In this document: piece by piece, positions 7,890 to 16,749 of the stretch
Layout: the number at the start of each line of letters is the position of its first letter
Position numbering within the stretch: the stretch's first letter is position 1
DNA from: Burkholderiales bacterium
Lineage (GTDB): Bacteria > Pseudomonadota > Gammaproteobacteria > Burkholderiales > Ga0077523
DNA: 64,000 nucleotides
Assembly (NCBI GenBank): GCA_019745565.1
Contig: JAIESW010000003.1
Location: forward strand, 1 to 64,000
Reading direction: 5' to 3'
Notes under the pieces: model-generated
Database searches by the model: none
What the model saw: only the letters and a program-made list of their open reading frames with translations
What the model was told of the DNA's origin: nothing
Position numbers and translations under genes: made by a program

Positions 7890-8906
7890 TCAGAACTTGA
7901 GAAACTTCTTCAGCTTCTCCGCGCCTTCCTTGACCTTGTCCGTGGTGCTCGGCTTCTTTGCCGGATCAGCGGGCTTGGCTTCCGCGGCGGTCGCTCCGGT
8001 GCTCGTCTTCGCGGGGTCGGCTTTCGTGGTGGCGGTATAGGACAGCCCACCGAGCTGACTGCACATATCGGCATACTGTTTCTCGACCGTGCTGTAGGTC
8101 CGCCCGGCGCAATTCGCCTTGCGCAGCGCCCCGGCCTCCACCGGGCAATAGCGGTTCAGCCACTGCCAGTCCTTCGAATCGACGGCGCTCTTGCAAACGG
8201 GGCCACGGATGGTGGCGAGGTCCACGTTGCACGCCTTGGTAGCCCGCTCGAGCTTGTCCCCATACTTGCTCATGGCCGCCTCATAACCAGCCTTGTCACG
8301 CATGGTCTGGCTCACCTTGGTCACGTTCGCGCAGAAGTCCGCCTTGCGGTCCTTGCAGAACATCATCTCCGGGGGCAGACCTTCGGTCGGGAAGAACGCG
8401 GCCGGTTCCATCTCGGCGATCTGCTTGTCGCACTCCTTCGCCATCATCGCGTTCGTCTGGGCCTGCATCGCCTCGACCTTCTTGGCCGGGTCTTCCCAGG
8501 TGCAGTTGCCGATACGCTTGCCGGCAAATTCCATCTTCATGGTGAAGGCCTTGCCTTCGCGGGTGCCGGCGGCGTTCATCTTGCCGCGATAGGCGTCCTT
8601 GCCCAGGTCTTCCATCTCGCCGGTGCCGGTGTACGAATCCTTGCCGTCCTGGCAGGCGAACTTGAAGGTGCGCTTGTTGCCGCTGGTGCTCGAGTCGAGC
8701 ATCTTGCAGTTCTTGTCCATCGGCATGCGCTCTTCGCGCGCGCCCTTCTTGGTGCAGACCTTCTGGTTCATCCCGGGCATCTTCATGCCCTCGGTCTCCA
8801 TGGACATGGTGACGTCCCATTGTTCGTCCTGCCCCTGCTGGGCGAAAACTGCCGGGGCGGCGAGGGCCAGTACGGCGGCGAGGAGGGCTGAGCGGATCGG
8901 GCGCAT
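7890..8906 (-). CDS. DUF3617-family exported protein
   Basis: A 338-residue protein with a clear signal peptide (RSALLAAVLALAAPAVFAQQ) and the DUF3617 pattern. That pattern is an early WDVTMSMETEGMKMPGMNQKVC, then KNCKML and TFKFACQDGKDSYTGTGEMEDLG, with paired cysteines that probably form disulfides in the periplasm. The second half has further CxC-type positions and ends in a low-complexity Ala/Lys/Pro tail with KVKEGAEKLKKFLKF, an amphipathic helix. The family has no known function. The start at 8906 is chosen because an AGAGAG Shine-Dalgarno lies 5 nt upstream and the signal peptide starts there; the open frame extends further back without support. Confidence 0.8.
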   Translation of the reverse strand: MRPIRSALLAAVLALAAPAVFAQQGQDEQWDVTMSMETEGMKMPGMNQKVCTKKGAREERMPMDKNCKMLDSSTSGNKRTFKFACQDGKDSYTGTGEMEDLGKDAYRGKMNAAGTREGKAFTMKMEFAGKRIGNCTWEDPAKKVEAMQAQTNAMMAKECDKQIAEMEPAAFFPTEGLPPEMMFCKDRKADFCANVTKVSQTMRDKAGYEAAMSKYGDKLERATKACNVDLATIRGPVCKSAVDSKDWQWLNRYCPVEAGALRKANCAGRTYSTVEKQYADMCSQLGGLSYTATTKADPAKTSTGATAAEAKPADPAKKPSTTDKVKEGAEKLKKFLKF

Positions 8907-9039
8907 GGTTTCTCTCTGGAGCTGGGGGAGGAAAACGGCGGGCAAGATGCCACGGGGCTGAATCCCAAGCAACCTTTGCGCCGTTCCCCAAGGGCGGCGG
9001 ATTCGTGGACAATGGCCGCCTTTTCCCTGCGGCAGTGCC

Positions 9040-10233
9040 ATGGTCATCCAGTCCCTCCTCGATACCGACCTCTACAAGTTCTCGATGATGCAAGTGGTCC
9101 TGCACCACTTTCCGGGGGCCACGGTCGAGTACCGGTTCAAGTGCCGCAGCCGGTGGGCCGACCTTGCGCCCTACCTGGACGAGATCCGGGCCGAGGTGCG
9201 CCACCTGTGCAGCCTGCGCTTCCGGCGCGATGAGCTGGAATACCTGCGCGGCCTGCGCTTTCTCAAGAGCGACTACGTCGACCTGCTGCGCCTGTTCCAG
9301 CTGGACGAAGGCTTCATCGACATCCAACGCGCGCCCGAGGCACAGGGCGGCGTCGACATCACCATCCGCGGGCCGTGGCTGCACACCATCTTCTTCGAGG
9401 TGCCGGTGCTCGCGATCGTGAGCGAGGTGTATTTCCGCAACACGGTGAAGAAGCCCGACGAGGCCGAAGGCCTGCGTCGGCTCGAGGAGAAGATCGCACG
9501 GGTGCGCGAGTACCCCGAACCCGAGTTCCGCATCTCCGACTTCGGCACGCGCCGCCGCTTCTCCTTCGACTGGCAGGCGCGCGTGGTCGAGATCCTGAAG
9601 CGCGACCTGGGCCCCAAGATCACCGGCACCAGCAACGTTTTCCTGGCGCGCAAGCTCGGCATGATTCCGCTGGGCACCATGGCGCACGAGTACCTGCAGG
9701 CCTGCCAAGCCGTCGGTCCGCGCCTGCGCGATTCGCAGCGCTTCGCGTTCGACAAGTGGGCGGAGGAATACCGCGGCGACCTCGGCATCGCGTTGACCGA
9801 CGTGTGCGGCATGGACGCCTTCCTGCGCGACTTCGATCTCTTCTTCTGCAAGCTGTTCGACGGCGTGCGCCACGATTCCGGCGACCCGTTCGAGTGGGGC
9901 GAGAAGATGATCGCCCACTACGAGAAGATGCGGGTCGATCCGCGCACCAAGACCTTCGTGTTCAGCGACAGCCTGAACGTGCCGCTGAGCATCCAGCTCT
10001 ACGAGCGCTTCAAGGGCCGCTGCCGGCCGGCCTTCGGTCTGGGCACCAACCTCACCAACGACCTTGGCTACGACCCGCTGCAGGTGGTGATCAAGATGAC
10101 GCGCTGCAACGGGCAGCCCGTGGCCAAGATCAGCGACACCCCCGAGAAGACCATGGACTTCGACCCCTCCTACCTCGCCTACCTGCGCGAGGTCTTCAAC
10201 GTGCCGGAGCTGGTGCCGGAATCGGCGGAGTGA
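9040..10233 (+). CDS. pncB: Nicotinate phosphoribosyltransferase
   Basis: Salvages nicotinate to nicotinate mononucleotide with PRPP and ATP, in the Preiss-Handler route to NAD. The protein is 397 aa, close to the 400 aa of enterobacterial PncB. It starts with [14 protein letters not shown], the conserved N-terminus. [10 protein letters not shown] (211-220) contains the histidine that is autophosphorylated in this family. [13 protein letters not shown] and FSDSLNV are the conserved PRPP/nicotinate-site segments, and GLGTNLTND follows. The stop codon overlaps the GTG start of the thermonuclease gene by 4 nt. Confidence 0.96.
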   Translation: MVIQSLLDTDLYKFSMMQVVLHHFPGATVEYRFKCRSRWADLAPYLDEIRAEVRHLCSLRFRRDELEYLRGLRFLKSDYVDLLRLFQLDEGFIDIQRAPEAQGGVDITIRGPWLHTIFFEVPVLAIVSEVYFRNTVKKPDEAEGLRRLEEKIARVREYPEPEFRISDFGTRRRFSFDWQARVVEILKRDLGPKITGTSNVFLARKLGMIPLGTMAHEYLQACQAVGPRLRDSQRFAFDKWAEEYRGDLGIALTDVCGMDAFLRDFDLFFCKLFDGVRHDSGDPFEWGEKMIAHYEKMRVDPRTKTFVFSDSLNVPLSIQLYERFKGRCRPAFGLGTNLTNDLGYDPLQVVIKMTRCNGQPVAKISDTPEKTMDFDPSYLAYLREVFNVPELVPESAE

Positions 10234-11147
10234 TCGGGGGGCTGCGGCTCGCGATCGTCTTACTCGCGGCCTTGGCGAGCGCCAGCCAGGCAGCGACCCT
10301 CACGGCGCGTGTCACCGACATCCACGACGGCGACACCATCAGCATTCGCGTCCGCACGAAGACGGTGACGGTGCGATTGATCTACATCGATGCCCCCGAA
10401 AGCGCCCAACCCTGGGGCCGCCAGGCCCGGCGCAGCCTGCAGGAGCTGGTGCGACTCGAGGAAGTGCGGGTGCGTACCCGTGGCAAGGACAAATACTCGC
10501 GAACGCTGGGCGAGGTGGTGCGCGTGCGCGACGGCCTCGACGTCAATCTGGAACAGGTGCGGCGCGGCATGGCGTGGTCTTACACCCGCGGGGCGGCACG
10601 CGCCGCGTACGATGCGGCGGAACTCGAAGCCCGTCAGGCGCGCGTCGGGCTGTGGCAGGACGACGCCCCTGAACGACCTTCGAACTTCCGCAAGAAGCAG
10701 CGCGAGCGCGCCGGTCGTTCAGAGAGACTCGGCGCAGGCCTTGCCCATCCACTCGGCTTCGCGGCTGCCGGCGGCCGGTGCGGCGAAGTCCCAGCCGCCG
10801 GGCGCAATCCCGTAGAGCTTGGTGGTTTCGCCGCCAACCCCGAAGGTGGCGACCGATGCGAGCGCGATCTCCTTCACGGCGCACTTGACCAGGTAGCGCA
10901 CGGTCTTGCGCGGCGGCGCGCCTTCGGGCCGGATGAAACCGTCGCGCCACGCCACGGTCACGTCGAAGCGTCGCATGTCGCCTTGCTGCTTGATGGAGTC
11001 GCGCTCGTACCGGGTGACGTTGTCGTCGGTGATGGCGGCGGCCTCTTCGATGGTGGCGTACTGGGCCGAGGCGGCGGTTGCGAGCGATACCAACAGGCAG
11101 GCTGCAGCAACAGGGACGATGGGCTTCATGGGTGCTCTCCGGGCTGA
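10230..11147 (+). CDS. Thermonuclease-family (SNase-like) exported nuclease; frame lacks a stop at the domain end
   Basis: The GTG start shares 4 nt with the pncB stop. A signal peptide ([18 protein letters not shown]) precedes a micrococcal-nuclease fold: [22 protein letters not shown] and KYSRTLGEV contain the calcium-binding Asp and the catalytic Arg/Glu/Arg set. The domain ends at about residue 160 (position 10,710), with the usual [19 protein letters not shown]...FRKKQR tail. The reading frame then has no stop for another ~145 codons and runs antisense through the whole opposite-strand gene to 11147. The real product may end earlier through a sequence error or frameshift near 10,710, or may carry a non-homologous tail. 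Domain call is strong; the 3' end is doubtful. Confidence 0.8.
   Translation: MIGGLRLAIVLLAALASASQAATLTARVTDIHDGDTISIRVRTKTVTVRLIYIDAPESAQPWGRQARRSLQELVRLEEVRVRTRGKDKYSRTLGEVVRVRDGLDVNLEQVRRGMAWSYTRGAARAAYDAAELEARQARVGLWQDDAPERPSNFRKKQRERAGRSERLGAGLAHPLGFAAAGGRCGEVPAAGRNPVELGGFAANPEGGDRCERDLLHGALDQVAHGLARRRAFGPDETVAPRHGHVEASHVALLLDGVALVPGDVVVGDGGGLFDGGVLGRGGGCERYQQAGCSNRDDGLHGCSPG
10719..11129 (-). CDS. Exported protein resembling surface-adhesin protein E
   Basis: A 136-residue protein with a signal peptide ([17 protein letters not shown]). One domain follows with [43 protein letters not shown] and a C-terminal [13 protein letters not shown]. Two cysteines, one mid-domain and one near the end, probably form a disulfide. 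The pattern (a reported quantity, then a tracking of required 'KCA...KEIAL') is the one annotated as surface-adhesin E or CNP1-like in betaproteobacteria; function is unproven. ATG 11129 is chosen because GGAGAG lies 5 nt upstream. The gene is convergent with, and fully overlapped by, the open thermonuclease frame. Confidence 0.7.
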   Translation of the reverse strand: MKPIVPVAAACLLVSLATAASAQYATIEEAAAITDDNVTRYERDSIKQQGDMRRFDVTVAWRDGFIRPEGAPPRKTVRYLVKCAVKEIALASVATFGVGGETTKLYGIAPGGWDFAAPAAGSREAEWMGKACAESL

Positions 11148-11183
11148 TCGGTTGGACGACGCCATGGTATCGCCGTTCGGCCG

Positions 11184-12287
11184 TCAGTCGAACATCACTA
11201 CCGTCCGAATACCTTCACCGCGCCGCATCGCAGCGAAACCGTCGTTGATCTCGTCCAGACGGATGCGCCGCGTGATCAGTTCGTCCAGCTTGAGTTGGCC
11301 GTCGAGATAGAGCTGCGCCAGCCATGGGAAATCCCGCGCCGGCCGCGCCCCGCCGTAGCTCGATCGCACGATACGCTTTTCGCCCATCAGGCTGCCCCAG
11401 CGAAACTGCACTTCGCGGTTGACGTTGACCTTGCCGAGGAAGACCACCTCGCCACCGGGCCGCACCGCCTCGAGCGCGAGGCGGAACGCCTTCTCGTGGC
11501 CTGCGGCTTCGAACACGTAGTCCGGCCCGCGACCGCCGGTCAGCGAACGCAGTGTCTCGATCGCTCCCGGGTCAGCACCGTCCAGCGTGTGCGTTGCACC
11601 GAACGATCGGCCGGTCTCGCGCTTCGCAGCATCAAGGTCGGCAGCCACGATGATCTCCGCGCCGGCGATCCGGGCACCCTGGATCACGTTCAGCCCGACG
11701 GCACCACAGCCGATCACCAGCACCGACGAGCCGCGCTCCACCGGCGTCTTCCGCGTGGCTGCACCCACTCCGGTCATTACACCGCAGCCGATGAGGCACG
11801 CGCGGTCGAACGGAATCTCGCGCGGCACGGGGATCGCCCCGGATTGCGGGACGACGCAATACTCCGCGTGCGACGACACGACCGAGAAGTGATGCACGGT
11901 GTTGCCGTCGAGAGCCAGCCGCGACCGCCCGTCGAACAGTACGCCGCGCGGTTCGTGGCGCTTGAACGGTTCGCACAGGATCGGCAGGTCGCGGCGGCAG
12001 TAGAAGCATTCACCGCAGTGTGGATTCCAGGAGCACACGACGTGGTCTCCCGGCTTCACCTTCGTCACCGTACTGCCCACCGCTTCGACCACGCCGGCGC
12101 CTTCGTGGCCCAGCACGATCGGCAGCGGATATGCGAGCGAGCCGTCGATCACTTCGAGATCGGTGTGGCACAGGCCGCTGGCGCCGAGGCGGACCAGGAC
12201 GTCGTCGGGACCCAGTGAACCCACGTCGAGCCGCTCGACGGCAAGAGGTCCGCCAATGGCATGCAGTACGGCCGCCTGGAACTTCAT
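11184..12287 (-). CDS. Zinc-dependent alcohol dehydrogenase (class III-like MDR)
   Basis: A 367-residue medium-chain dehydrogenase. The catalytic zinc ligands lie in GLCHTDLEV (Cys39, His40) and GHEGAG. The structural-zinc cysteines are clustered in HCGECFYCRRDLPILC. The NAD(P) Rossmann motif is VIGCGAVGLNVIQGA. It should oxidise a primary or secondary alcohol, or possibly a thiol adduct, with NAD+. The closest familiar group is the Zn-ADH class including formaldehyde/S-hydroxymethylglutathione and aryl-alcohol dehydrogenases. It is the last gene of the minus-strand cluster, overlapping the upstream HExxH gene by 4 nt (ATGA), so it is co-translated with it. Substrate unknown. Confidence 0.9.
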   Translation of the reverse strand: MKFQAAVLHAIGGPLAVERLDVGSLGPDDVLVRLGASGLCHTDLEVIDGSLAYPLPIVLGHEGAGVVEAVGSTVTKVKPGDHVVCSWNPHCGECFYCRRDLPILCEPFKRHEPRGVLFDGRSRLALDGNTVHHFSVVSSHAEYCVVPQSGAIPVPREIPFDRACLIGCGVMTGVGAATRKTPVERGSSVLVIGCGAVGLNVIQGARIAGAEIIVAADLDAAKRETGRSFGATHTLDGADPGAIETLRSLTGGRGPDYVFEAAGHEKAFRLALEAVRPGGEVVFLGKVNVNREVQFRWGSLMGEKRIVRSSYGGARPARDFPWLAQLYLDGQLKLDELITRRIRLDEINDGFAAMRRGEGIRTVVMFD

Positions 12288-12871
12288 GACGTCGTCGCGA
12301 CCGCCTCGGTCGGCGTCGACATCAGCAGGTCCAGATGCTTCGGATGCACGGGGAGCCGCAGCAGCGTCTGCGCGAAAGCACCCGCGGCGATCTCAGCGAG
12401 GCTGGCAATGCCGGACGTCCAGCGCCAACGTCCGAGCGTGAGCAGCGTGACCCGGTGGCGCCGCGCGATCGGCGGCTGTGCTCCGGTGCAGTCGAAGTGG
12501 TGATAGAGCTCGTGTGCCAGCAGTACCGATCGCGCCGGACAGGGCAACGACAGCCTCGCGTCACGATCGACCGCGGTCTGCAGGCCGGCGATCGCTCCGC
12601 GGTAGAGGACGATGCGCGTTTGTCGAGCCTGGTACTCCGCGAACACGACCGTGCTGCCGAAGCCGGCGTCGTCGTCGCTGTCGACCACGGGAATACCCAA
12701 CTGCGCGGCGATGACGTCGGGGGCGTCGCCCCAGCGCAACCGCACCGTGTCTGCGAGATCGGCGCCATCGCGCAAGGCTGCCGCCACCAGACCTTCCCGA
12801 TCGCCGACCGCGATCCGCTCGTACACCGGATCGCTTTCCAGCATCAGCAGTCCGAGCGCCAGCGGGGTCAT
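12284..12871 (-). CDS. HExxH putative zinc protein of unknown function
   Basis: I do not recognise the family of this 195-residue protein. It contains LLAHELYHHFD (118-127), an HExxH zincin motif, and SLAEIAAGAFAQTLL (158-171), where Glu160 could be the third zinc ligand, as in gluzincin and ImmA-like folds. It has no signal peptide, so it is likely cytoplasmic. The ATG at 12871 follows the hydantoinase stop by 11 nt. The stop overlaps the ADH start, so the gene is embedded in the catabolic operon. It could be a small metallo-hydrolase acting on a pathway intermediate or a protein maturation factor. The residues can be seen; the role is open. Confidence 0.7.
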   Translation of the reverse strand: MTPLALGLLMLESDPVYERIAVGDREGLVAAALRDGADLADTVRLRWGDAPDVIAAQLGIPVVDSDDDAGFGSTVVFAEYQARQTRIVLYRGAIAGLQTAVDRDARLSLPCPARSVLLAHELYHHFDCTGAQPPIARRHRVTLLTLGRWRWTSGIASLAEIAAGAFAQTLLRLPVHPKHLDLLMSTPTEAVATTS

Positions 12872-12882
12872 TGCGTTTCGAT

Positions 12883-15042
12883 TCACAGCCCGCGCGATCC
12901 CTGAACCGTGATGATGGCGATAGGCGCATCGGCCGCCAGTCCGTCGAGTTCGCTGCGGCCGATGGCGAGCGCCTGATCGAGTGCCGTTACGCCGGAGAGG
13001 TCCACCACGCGCCGCCCCACGATGAGGAAGACGTCGGGCGTGATCACGCTGTCGCCGTTGTAGATGGTCGCGTCTTCCCACAACCGTTTGAGTTCACCCA
13101 GTCCGGCGTTCGCCGTGGCGCTCGCCACCGCACCGTCGCTGCGCTGCACGCGGATGACGCCTTCACGATCCACCGCACGCACCGGCGCCCGACGCTTGGT
13201 GAAGAAGCGCCACTTCTTCTCTTCCACGGTGCCGAGGAACACCCGCATTTCCCCTGTGGCCGCAGCCAGGCGCACGACTTCGGGTGCCACGCCCATGGAA
13301 GTCGCGGCGATGGCGAGCGCCTCGGTCTCGCTCACCTCGGCCCGCATGTCCTGGGAGCGCATCTCGGAAGCGCCGATGGCCGTCGCCCGCACGCGCTGCG
13401 TCTGCGCATCCACTTCGAGCGTGACTTCCACGTTCTCCGGCGCGGCGCCCAGCTTCACCGCCGCCTCGAAGGCCTCGCGCTTCACACGCTGCAGGTCCTC
13501 CGGCGTTGGGTTGGGCACGACACGTTCGACCGTCTCGCGCACCAGCGCCAGCGCCACGCCGATGGAGGAGATCACCTCGGCGTCCTGCGAGATCTGGAAC
13601 GCGAGCTTCATGCGCTCGGAGACGTAGGGAATCAGCGCGGCGGCGCCACCGCCCTCGCCCACCAGCTGCGCCTGATCGCGATCGAGCTTGTATTCGGCGA
13701 TGAGGCTTTCGACCACGGGCATCACCTTGCTCGCGGCCTGTTCGAGCACGCGACGGGCGGCTTCCTCCACGCTCACGCCGAGGCGCTGCGCGAGCGGCTC
13801 GAACCCCCGTCGTGCCGATTCCGGATTGGCGTAGGCATGCATGCCGGGCTTCGCGTAGCCGAGCACGTTCGCCGCGCAGGTGTTCGTCAACGCATAGCGG
13901 TTGCCGCTCGCCGTCCGGATGGCGATGTAGTCGTCCGGATCGCCGTCCTTGGGACGGAAGAACTCCAGTTGCGGTTCGACGATGTCCGCCGGATCGGCGA
14001 ATGCCGCATAGGCGAGACCGGCGATGTGCGCGCTGCGCGGCCCCACGTCGGCCACCTGGTTGCCGCGCACGCGCACCATGCTGCCGCCCGCGATGCCGAT
14101 CACGCGCACGTCGAGCGAGTTGACGTACGTATCGTGACCTCCCACACGCGCGTGCTTGACGGTGGGGCGTCCGGTCCGGATCACACCGATGTTGGTGCTG
14201 GTGCCGCCCACCTCGAAATAGATGCCGTCGGACACGCGCAGGTACATGAGCGCGCCCGCCACGCTCGCCGCCGGTCCCGAGAGCATGGTGACCGCAGGGC
14301 GCCGCCGCATCTCCTCCACGTCCATCACGCCGCCGTCGCCGCGCATGATCATCAGCGGTGCGGCGATGCCGGCTTCGCGCACGGCGCCCTCGGTCATGTC
14401 GGCCGTGCCGATCATCTTGGGCAGGATGCTCGCGTTGATGACCGCGGTGCGGGTGCGCGTGGTGAGGCCGTAGAGCTTCGTGATCTCGTGGCCGCCGGTG
14501 GCCGCCATGCCCAGTTCGCCGGCCACGCGCATCACCAACTCCTCTCCGCTCTGGTCGTCGACGCCGAACGCGCTGCTGGCCACCACGACCTGCGCCCCTT
14601 CCTGCCGCAGTTCTTCCAGCACGCGGCGCACGGCGGCCTCGTCGAACTCATCGTGCGTGAGGAAACGATGACCGGGCCGCAGATGCCGGCCAGGGGCTAG
14701 TTCGATCTCCTTGACGTTGCTCTGCCCGCGCGCGAGCAGGGCCTCCACGCGGCTCGCCATGCCCAGCACCCCGACGGCGGCGACGTCGCCCTCGAGGAGA
14801 GCATTGGTCGCCTGCGTCGTGCTGTGCGCGAGGAACACCACGTCCTTCGGATCGACGCCGGAGCGCTCGAGCACGTTGCGGAACACTTCGATCACGCCGC
14901 GCGCGACTCCGCGTGCGTCGTCGTGGGTGGTCTTGACCGAGTAGCGTCCGACGACGTCGAAGCTGCCGTTCTCGATCAGGACCGCCTTGGTGAACGTGCC
15001 GCCGACGTCGATGCCGATGCGGTAGGTACGACGCGCGTCCAC
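12883..15042 (-). CDS. Hydantoinase/oxoprolinase-family ATPase-like protein (HyuA-like)
   Basis: A 719-residue member of the hydantoinase A/5-oxoprolinase superfamily, whose members use ATP to open cyclic amides or lactams or carboxylate ketones. It begins with the actin/ASKHA nucleotide-binding motif IGIDVGGTFTKAVL. It continues with STTQATNALLEGDVAAVGVLG, MRGDGGVMDVEEM, LSGPAASVAGA and YFEVGGTSTNIGVI, all family hallmarks. A usual partner HyuB subunit is absent nearby; instead a permease gene ends one base before its GTG start. The C-terminal ~200 residues (from about 520) form a region less familiar to me. Substrate is unknown, probably a cyclic or amide metabolite imported by the adjacent permease. 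Confidence 0.87.
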   Translation of the reverse strand: MDARRTYRIGIDVGGTFTKAVLIENGSFDVVGRYSVKTTHDDARGVARGVIEVFRNVLERSGVDPKDVVFLAHSTTQATNALLEGDVAAVGVLGMASRVEALLARGQSNVKEIELAPGRHLRPGHRFLTHDEFDEAAVRRVLEELRQEGAQVVVASSAFGVDDQSGEELVMRVAGELGMAATGGHEITKLYGLTTRTRTAVINASILPKMIGTADMTEGAVREAGIAAPLMIMRGDGGVMDVEEMRRRPAVTMLSGPAASVAGALMYLRVSDGIYFEVGGTSTNIGVIRTGRPTVKHARVGGHDTYVNSLDVRVIGIAGGSMVRVRGNQVADVGPRSAHIAGLAYAAFADPADIVEPQLEFFRPKDGDPDDYIAIRTASGNRYALTNTCAANVLGYAKPGMHAYANPESARRGFEPLAQRLGVSVEEAARRVLEQAASKVMPVVESLIAEYKLDRDQAQLVGEGGGAAALIPYVSERMKLAFQISQDAEVISSIGVALALVRETVERVVPNPTPEDLQRVKREAFEAAVKLGAAPENVEVTLEVDAQTQRVRATAIGASEMRSQDMRAEVSETEALAIAATSMGVAPEVVRLAAATGEMRVFLGTVEEKKWRFFTKRRAPVRAVDREGVIRVQRSDGAVASATANAGLGELKRLWEDATIYNGDSVITPDVFLIVGRRVVDLSGVTALDQALAIGRSELDGLAADAPIAIITVQGSRGL

Positions 15043-16326
15043 CTAGCGGCCCAGCATGAAGTAGCCGATGGCCGAAACGATGGCCACCATCAGGCAGCCG
15101 AACGGCATCGCGGTCTTGAGAAACTGGCCGTGCGACACCTTGGTGTAGCCGATGGTCCAGAGCGTCCAGGAATTGGTCGGGTCGACGCTGCCCTGCATGA
15201 CCGTGGGCGCGAGCCACAGCGCGTACAGGTACGGCACCGGGATCTCGCCGTTGGAAAGCAGGATCGACAGCAGCGCGGCGCCGGTCCCGATCACGACCAG
15301 CGGGCCGCGATAGATGCTGCCGATGCCACCCGCGATGGCGAAGAAGATCGCGGTCTGCAGCATGTTGTGCGGCAGGATCGGATCGAACACGGGCTTCAGG
15401 GCCGCCGCGATCTCCGGCGTTTGTCCTGCCGCGATGATCATGCCGCAGATGATCCACAGCGCCGCGATGGTCGCGATGTCGGGGAACGCGTCGTAGAACG
15501 TCTTGTTGAACAGGTTGAGCCGGCTCTGGAACGTGTTGCCCTTCGCGGTGAGCGCGAGCGCCAGGATGATGCTCAGCAGGAAGGTGGGGATGATCGCCCA
15601 CTTGAACCCGATGATCATGATCACCGGCACGACGGGAATCAGGTACGTGTAGTACGGTGTGCGTTTGCGTTGCACCGGCGCTGCCGTATCCACCGACGCG
15701 GCGTGTCGCACGCCCATCCGCCGCAGGTTGAGCCAGATCATCGCCCACGCGCACAGCACGTAGACCGCGAGCCCGATCGCCCAGAAGTTGAGCCACGGCG
15801 CTTCGTACGCGATGCCCGGGAAGAGCGGCTTGAAGGTGCCGAACAGCGCCGGGTTCACGAACATGCCGGCACCCACGCCCATGCTGAAGGCGGGCGCCGC
15901 CACCCGCGCGGGAATGCCCTGGCTCAGCATGATGGGGAGCGCGACCACACCGATGGCGATCGCGGCACCGACGCCGTACATGCCGACGAACAGCAGCGCG
16001 GTCACCAGATTGATGACCATCGCCGTGACGATCGGCCGGTCGCCTGCCAGTTCGGCTGCGGATCGGATCACGCTCTCCGCGATGCCGGTCTGGATCAGCA
16101 CCTGCGCGAACCATGCGCCGAACACGATGATGATGACCGAGCTCGCGTACTGCACCCCGCCGCCCTGCAGGATCTTCGCCTGGATGTCGTTCACCCCGAT
16201 GCCGGCGATCAATGCCCACACGACGGCGAGCACGAGCAACATGATGATCGGGCCCTGGCCGCGGACGATCATGATCACGACCACGAGGAACGCGATCAGC
16301 AGCGCTGCGCCCTTCACGAATTCCAT
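15043..16326 (-). CDS. Ion-transporter-superfamily permease (organic-acid/gluconate type)
   Basis: A 427-residue membrane protein with about 11-12 hydrophobic helices. Its long transmembrane pairs, GIGVNDIQAKILQGGGVQYASSVI and a C-terminal GSVDPTNSWTLWTIGY loop, are like DcuC/GntP/CitMHS-type secondary transporters. It probably imports an organic anion with protons or sodium. The gene sits directly upstream of, and with zero spacing to, the hydantoinase gene, and downstream of the ABM and PhyH genes, so it is likely the uptake component of this pathway. No closer family can be named from sequence alone. Confidence 0.75.
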   Translation of the reverse strand: MEFVKGAALLIAFLVVVIMIVRGQGPIIMLLVLAVVWALIAGIGVNDIQAKILQGGGVQYASSVIIIVFGAWFAQVLIQTGIAESVIRSAAELAGDRPIVTAMVINLVTALLFVGMYGVGAAIAIGVVALPIMLSQGIPARVAAPAFSMGVGAGMFVNPALFGTFKPLFPGIAYEAPWLNFWAIGLAVYVLCAWAMIWLNLRRMGVRHAASVDTAAPVQRKRTPYYTYLIPVVPVIMIIGFKWAIIPTFLLSIILALALTAKGNTFQSRLNLFNKTFYDAFPDIATIAALWIICGMIIAAGQTPEIAAALKPVFDPILPHNMLQTAIFFAIAGGIGSIYRGPLVVIGTGAALLSILLSNGEIPVPYLYALWLAPTVMQGSVDPTNSWTLWTIGYTKVSHGQFLKTAMPFGCLMVAIVSAIGYFMLGR

Positions 16327-16396
16327 GCCTTCCTCCCCTCGTCACGCGGCTTTTGTTGCCGCCTCGTTCACGGGCCCCGTCGCGGGGGCCTCGCCG

Positions 16397-16714
16397 TCAG
16401 TTCGATCCGTCCATCGCCGGCACGCCGGCCACCGCCACGAAATGCTCCACCGTCGGAAACGGATCGTAGAAATGATGCAGCAACCGCTTCCATTCCTGGT
16501 AGCCCGCGGAACCGCGAAAGCCCACGGTATGCGCTTCCAGCGTATCCCAGCGGACCAGCAGGAGATACCGGCTCCCGTGCTCGAGGCAGCGCTGCAGTTC
16601 GTGCGAACGGTAACCGGGCATCGACGCGATGATCCGCTGCGCCTGCCGGAACGCCGCCTCGAACTCGGCTTGCCTGCCGGCGATCACGTCGAGCATCGCG
16701 ACCTCGAGGACCAC
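16397..16714 (-). CDS. Antibiotic biosynthesis monooxygenase (ABM) domain protein
   Basis: A 105-residue single ferredoxin-like ABM domain: VLEVAMLDVIAGRQAEFEAAF is the first beta-alpha unit, SMPGYRSHELQRCLEH the middle strand and YLLLVRWDTLEAHT the third. ABM proteins act as cofactor-free quinone-forming monooxygenases or as small accessory oxygenases or heme-degrading enzymes. The C-terminal HHFYDPFPTVEHF resembles members near catabolic genes. The start is not strongly marked by an RBS. It lies 35 nt after the PhyH stop, in the same minus-strand run. Confidence 0.82.
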   Translation of the reverse strand: MVLEVAMLDVIAGRQAEFEAAFRQAQRIIASMPGYRSHELQRCLEHGSRYLLLVRWDTLEAHTVGFRGSAGYQEWKRLLHHFYDPFPTVEHFVAVAGVPAMDGSN

Positions 16715-16749
16715 GGCGCTGGAGACCGGAGAACGCAGTCGGCCCGGGC

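Noticed and set aside
12871..16632. Two long plus-strand frames opposite the hydantoinase and permease genes
   Set aside because: Antisense low-complexity His/Arg-rich translation typical of the mirror frames of high-GC genes; no RBS or domain.
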